Shown in pieces: positions 62,399-64,000 of a stretch of DNA of 64,000 bases. The DNA comes from Halobacillus litoralis (GTDB taxonomy: Bacteria; Bacillota; Bacilli; Bacillales; Halobacillaceae). Where the stretch lies: positions 186,001-250,000 of the forward strand of contig NZ_JAIVKN010000002.1 in assembly GCF_020524025.1 (NCBI RefSeq). The letters are read 5' to 3'. Under the pieces are notes generated by a model. It did not search any database, was not told the origin of the DNA, and was given only the letters and a program-made list of their open reading frames with translations. The first letter of the stretch is position 1; the number at the start of each line of letters is the position of its first letter. A program made the translations under genes and the position numbers.

Positions 62399-63765
62399 TT
62401 TTTCTGTGTATCTCGAATGTCGATCTTCGTTATCTTATACCCATCCGCTGATTCTATCAGAGTGTAATCTTTCTGCCGCACATAATCCAGTTTTTCTCCA
62501 TTTGAATCGGTAAACGTAAATGTCTCTTCTGTGGTAAGAACATACGTGTCATTTCTAAAGTCGGACTGAAGCACGTTATTTTCATGGAAAACAAACGTAT
62601 ACCCTTTCCCTTCAACGTCTGAGAGATACTCCATCAAGTCTCTCGCTGCTTCACTGCCATCCTCAAGGTAAGGAGAGATTTCCCCATATCCACCTCCATT
62701 CAGTGCCTGTTCGTAGGCGTCTCTAAAAGAAAGCACAAGCTCCTCCGTCTGAAGACCTTCCTCCTCTTCTTCTACTACATCAAATGCAACTTCCTCTTCG
62801 GTATCAAACCAAAATTCGAGCGAGCCAAATTCGCCATCTTTAGAAGTTACCTCACCACTCCTTTGCACACGTCCCTCTTCATCTGTGAATTCTGCATAGA
62901 GAACCGTATCCTTATCTTTTGGAAAAGGACCAAGTTCTTCATATTGTCGAAGTTCTTTCCCCGTACTTTTCCCGTTCACAAAAAGGACAGCCTCTTCTCG
63001 ATTGGTTTGTATGGCGAAGGTTTCACCAAAATCGGATAGTGTAAGCTCAAATGGCTCTTTTCCACCAGGTACAATAGATACACGACCTTTATACTCAAAC
63101 TCCCCAAAGTCATTGGTTCCTCTGCCTTTGACAGGGTAATCACCAGGATAAGCAGCAAAGGCATTCTCCACTTTCGGTTCTTTCTGTAGCTGGATCGATT
63201 CCCCACCTACTTCCAGGGCAATCGGAAGCTGGGTCGTCTCTGCTGTTACTGAAACGGCATTCGCCTTAACCTCATACGTATGGTACAACCCGCCAAGGAT
63301 CGAATTTTTAACCATTGTAAATACTTCAAACCCATGACTGTCTGTTATCGGAAACGAGGATTCTTCACTCTCCTCTTTCCCTTTTTCCACCAGCTGTAGA
63401 TAAAGATCATCCCATCCCGACTCCATCAGATAATCCATATAGGTATCTTCATTGAGCACGGCTTCCTTATCCACTGTAACGGCAGTAAAAAAAGCTTCCG
63501 CATCGCCATCAGCAACTGCCTGATTCATCTGCTTAAAAGCGGGAAGGGGGTCCACTCTTGCTTCCATAATTTTATGAAAAGAAAAAATGAACAAGGCAAG
63601 GACAACTATAACCCCGATTAAGGTTTTTGTTTTCCTGCTTAAAGGCGGCCTCGGCCGGGTCCGTCTTGTAGACGGCTGCGTTTCTGGTTTAGCCTTCGCT
63701 CCGCAGTAGATACAATAATCCTGTGTCTCTTGAAGTGGTTTTCCACATTCCCTGCAGTAATTCAT
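62395..63765 (-). CDS. Zinc-ribbon membrane protein (YvbJ/TcaA family)
   Basis: 456 residues. An N-terminal zinc ribbon (MNYCRECGKPLQ...YCIYCGAK, Cys at about 4, 7, 18, 21), an Arg/Pro linker, and one membrane helix (about 49-67) precede a large extracytoplasmic region with TcaA-like repeated beta domains and a C-terminal NTF2-like domain (SADGYKITKIDIRDTQ). TcaA-type proteins affect teichoic acid ligation and glycopeptide response in staphylococci; the role here is not shown. The ATG at 63765 follows AAGGAGGGAGG; 22 upstream codons were trimmed. Confidence 0.85.
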   Translation of the reverse strand: MNYCRECGKPLQETQDYCIYCGAKAKPETQPSTRRTRPRPPLSRKTKTLIGVIVVLALFIFSFHKIMEARVDPLPAFKQMNQAVADGDAEAFFTAVTVDKEAVLNEDTYMDYLMESGWDDLYLQLVEKGKEESEESSFPITDSHGFEVFTMVKNSILGGLYHTYEVKANAVSVTAETTQLPIALEVGGESIQLQKEPKVENAFAAYPGDYPVKGRGTNDFGEFEYKGRVSIVPGGKEPFELTLSDFGETFAIQTNREEAVLFVNGKSTGKELRQYEELGPFPKDKDTVLYAEFTDEEGRVQRSGEVTSKDGEFGSLEFWFDTEEEVAFDVVEEEEEGLQTEELVLSFRDAYEQALNGGGYGEISPYLEDGSEAARDLMEYLSDVEGKGYTFVFHENNVLQSDFRNDTYVLTTEETFTFTDSNGEKLDYVRQKDYTLIESADGYKITKIDIRDTQKN

Positions 63766-63796
63766 CAGCCTCCCTCCTTCTGCACATGTTTTTTCA

Positions 63797-64000
63797 TTAG
63801 AAATAGGCTGTAATTTCGTTGATCTTTTCAATCATTAACCATCTCCAGAAAAAATAGGAGAGCAGCAGGATAAGAAGACTTGTACCGATACTTCCATAAA
63901 AGGCAGCTGTTTTTCCCTGTTGCATGCCGTGGTGGTAAATAAAAAGACTCGGTACGATAAGAGCGGTGTAAAAAACAGAAGCTCCAAGCAGAATAAAGGT
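63797..64000 (-). CDS. Membrane protein, partial (5' end outside window)
   Basis: The last 67 codons of a gene running in from beyond the window, ending in TAA at 63797. At least two membrane helices are visible (TFILLGASVFYTALIVPSLF and GTSLLILLLSYFFW). It lies 31 bases before the zinc-ribbon gene on the same strand, matching the yvbI-yvbJ pair of B. subtilis; YvbI identity is inferred from position. Confidence 0.7.
   Translation of the reverse strand, partial: TFILLGASVFYTALIVPSLFIYHHGMQQGKTAAFYGSIGTSLLILLLSYFFWRWLMIEKINEITAYF

Overview
The window looks like the chromosome of a low-GC, Gram-positive, motile, endospore-former-type Bacillaceae, most likely Halobacillus or a close halophilic relative. 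The evidence is Bacillus-style synteny (comFA-comFC-yvyF-flgM-flgN-flgK-flgL-yviE-fliW-csrA-hag-flaG-fliD-fliS-fliT-hpf, degS/degU with yvyE, tagV and tagO, and adeR-ald), strong AGGAGG ribosome binding sites, and Asp/Glu-rich secreted proteins. I see no tRNA, rRNA, insertion sequence, prophage or CRISPR array.

Layout. 1-17139 (almost all minus strand) is the late flagellar and competence region. It runs from degV and comFA through flgM-flgN-flgK-flgL, yviE-fliW-csrA, hag, flaG-fliD-fliS-fliT and an unrecognised small gene, to a secreted wall-binding protein and the ribosome hibernation factor hpf. SigD-type promoters stand before flgM, hag and flaG, and a combined SigB/SigH promoter before hpf. 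The flagellin gene is interrupted by a 344-nt group I intron just before its last 45 codons. 17470-25658 holds DegS/DegU, YvyE, two LCP wall-polymer ligases, TagO and an amino acid permease. 25677-37906 holds small hypotheticals, a large secreted alpha-amylase-type enzyme, a SEC-C protein, a MacB/FtsX-type ABC exporter, and a LacI regulator divergent from an intracellular cyclomaltodextrinase. 38001-39623 is a three-gene cluster of an ArsA/Get3-like ATPase and two small cysteine proteins. 39803-46959 holds CstA, a manganese-riboswitch-controlled cation exchanger, a polar amino acid ABC importer and a GAF-STAS stressosome-like protein. 47026-56436 is an apparent amino-sugar (MurNAc/GlcNAc) scavenging operon: kinase, MurQ etherase, ABC importer, RpiR/MurR regulator, then an FAD/Fe-S oxidase pair that may consume the D-lactate released by MurQ. 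56699-64000 holds a YkvI-like transporter, AdeR-Ald, a thermolysin-type protease behind a CodY-like box, and a zinc-ribbon membrane protein.

The most unusual features are the self-splicing intron in hag and a family of at least six imperfect inverted-repeat elements (3001, 6430, 10142, 27421, 52539, 52827). Their basal stems differ in sequence from copy to copy yet stay complementary around invariant GAGACTCC and GGAAAGCGA blocks, the covariation expected of a selected hairpin or RNA structure. A yybP-ykoY riboswitch, cre sites and terminators placed between binding-protein and permease genes add a clear regulatory picture.
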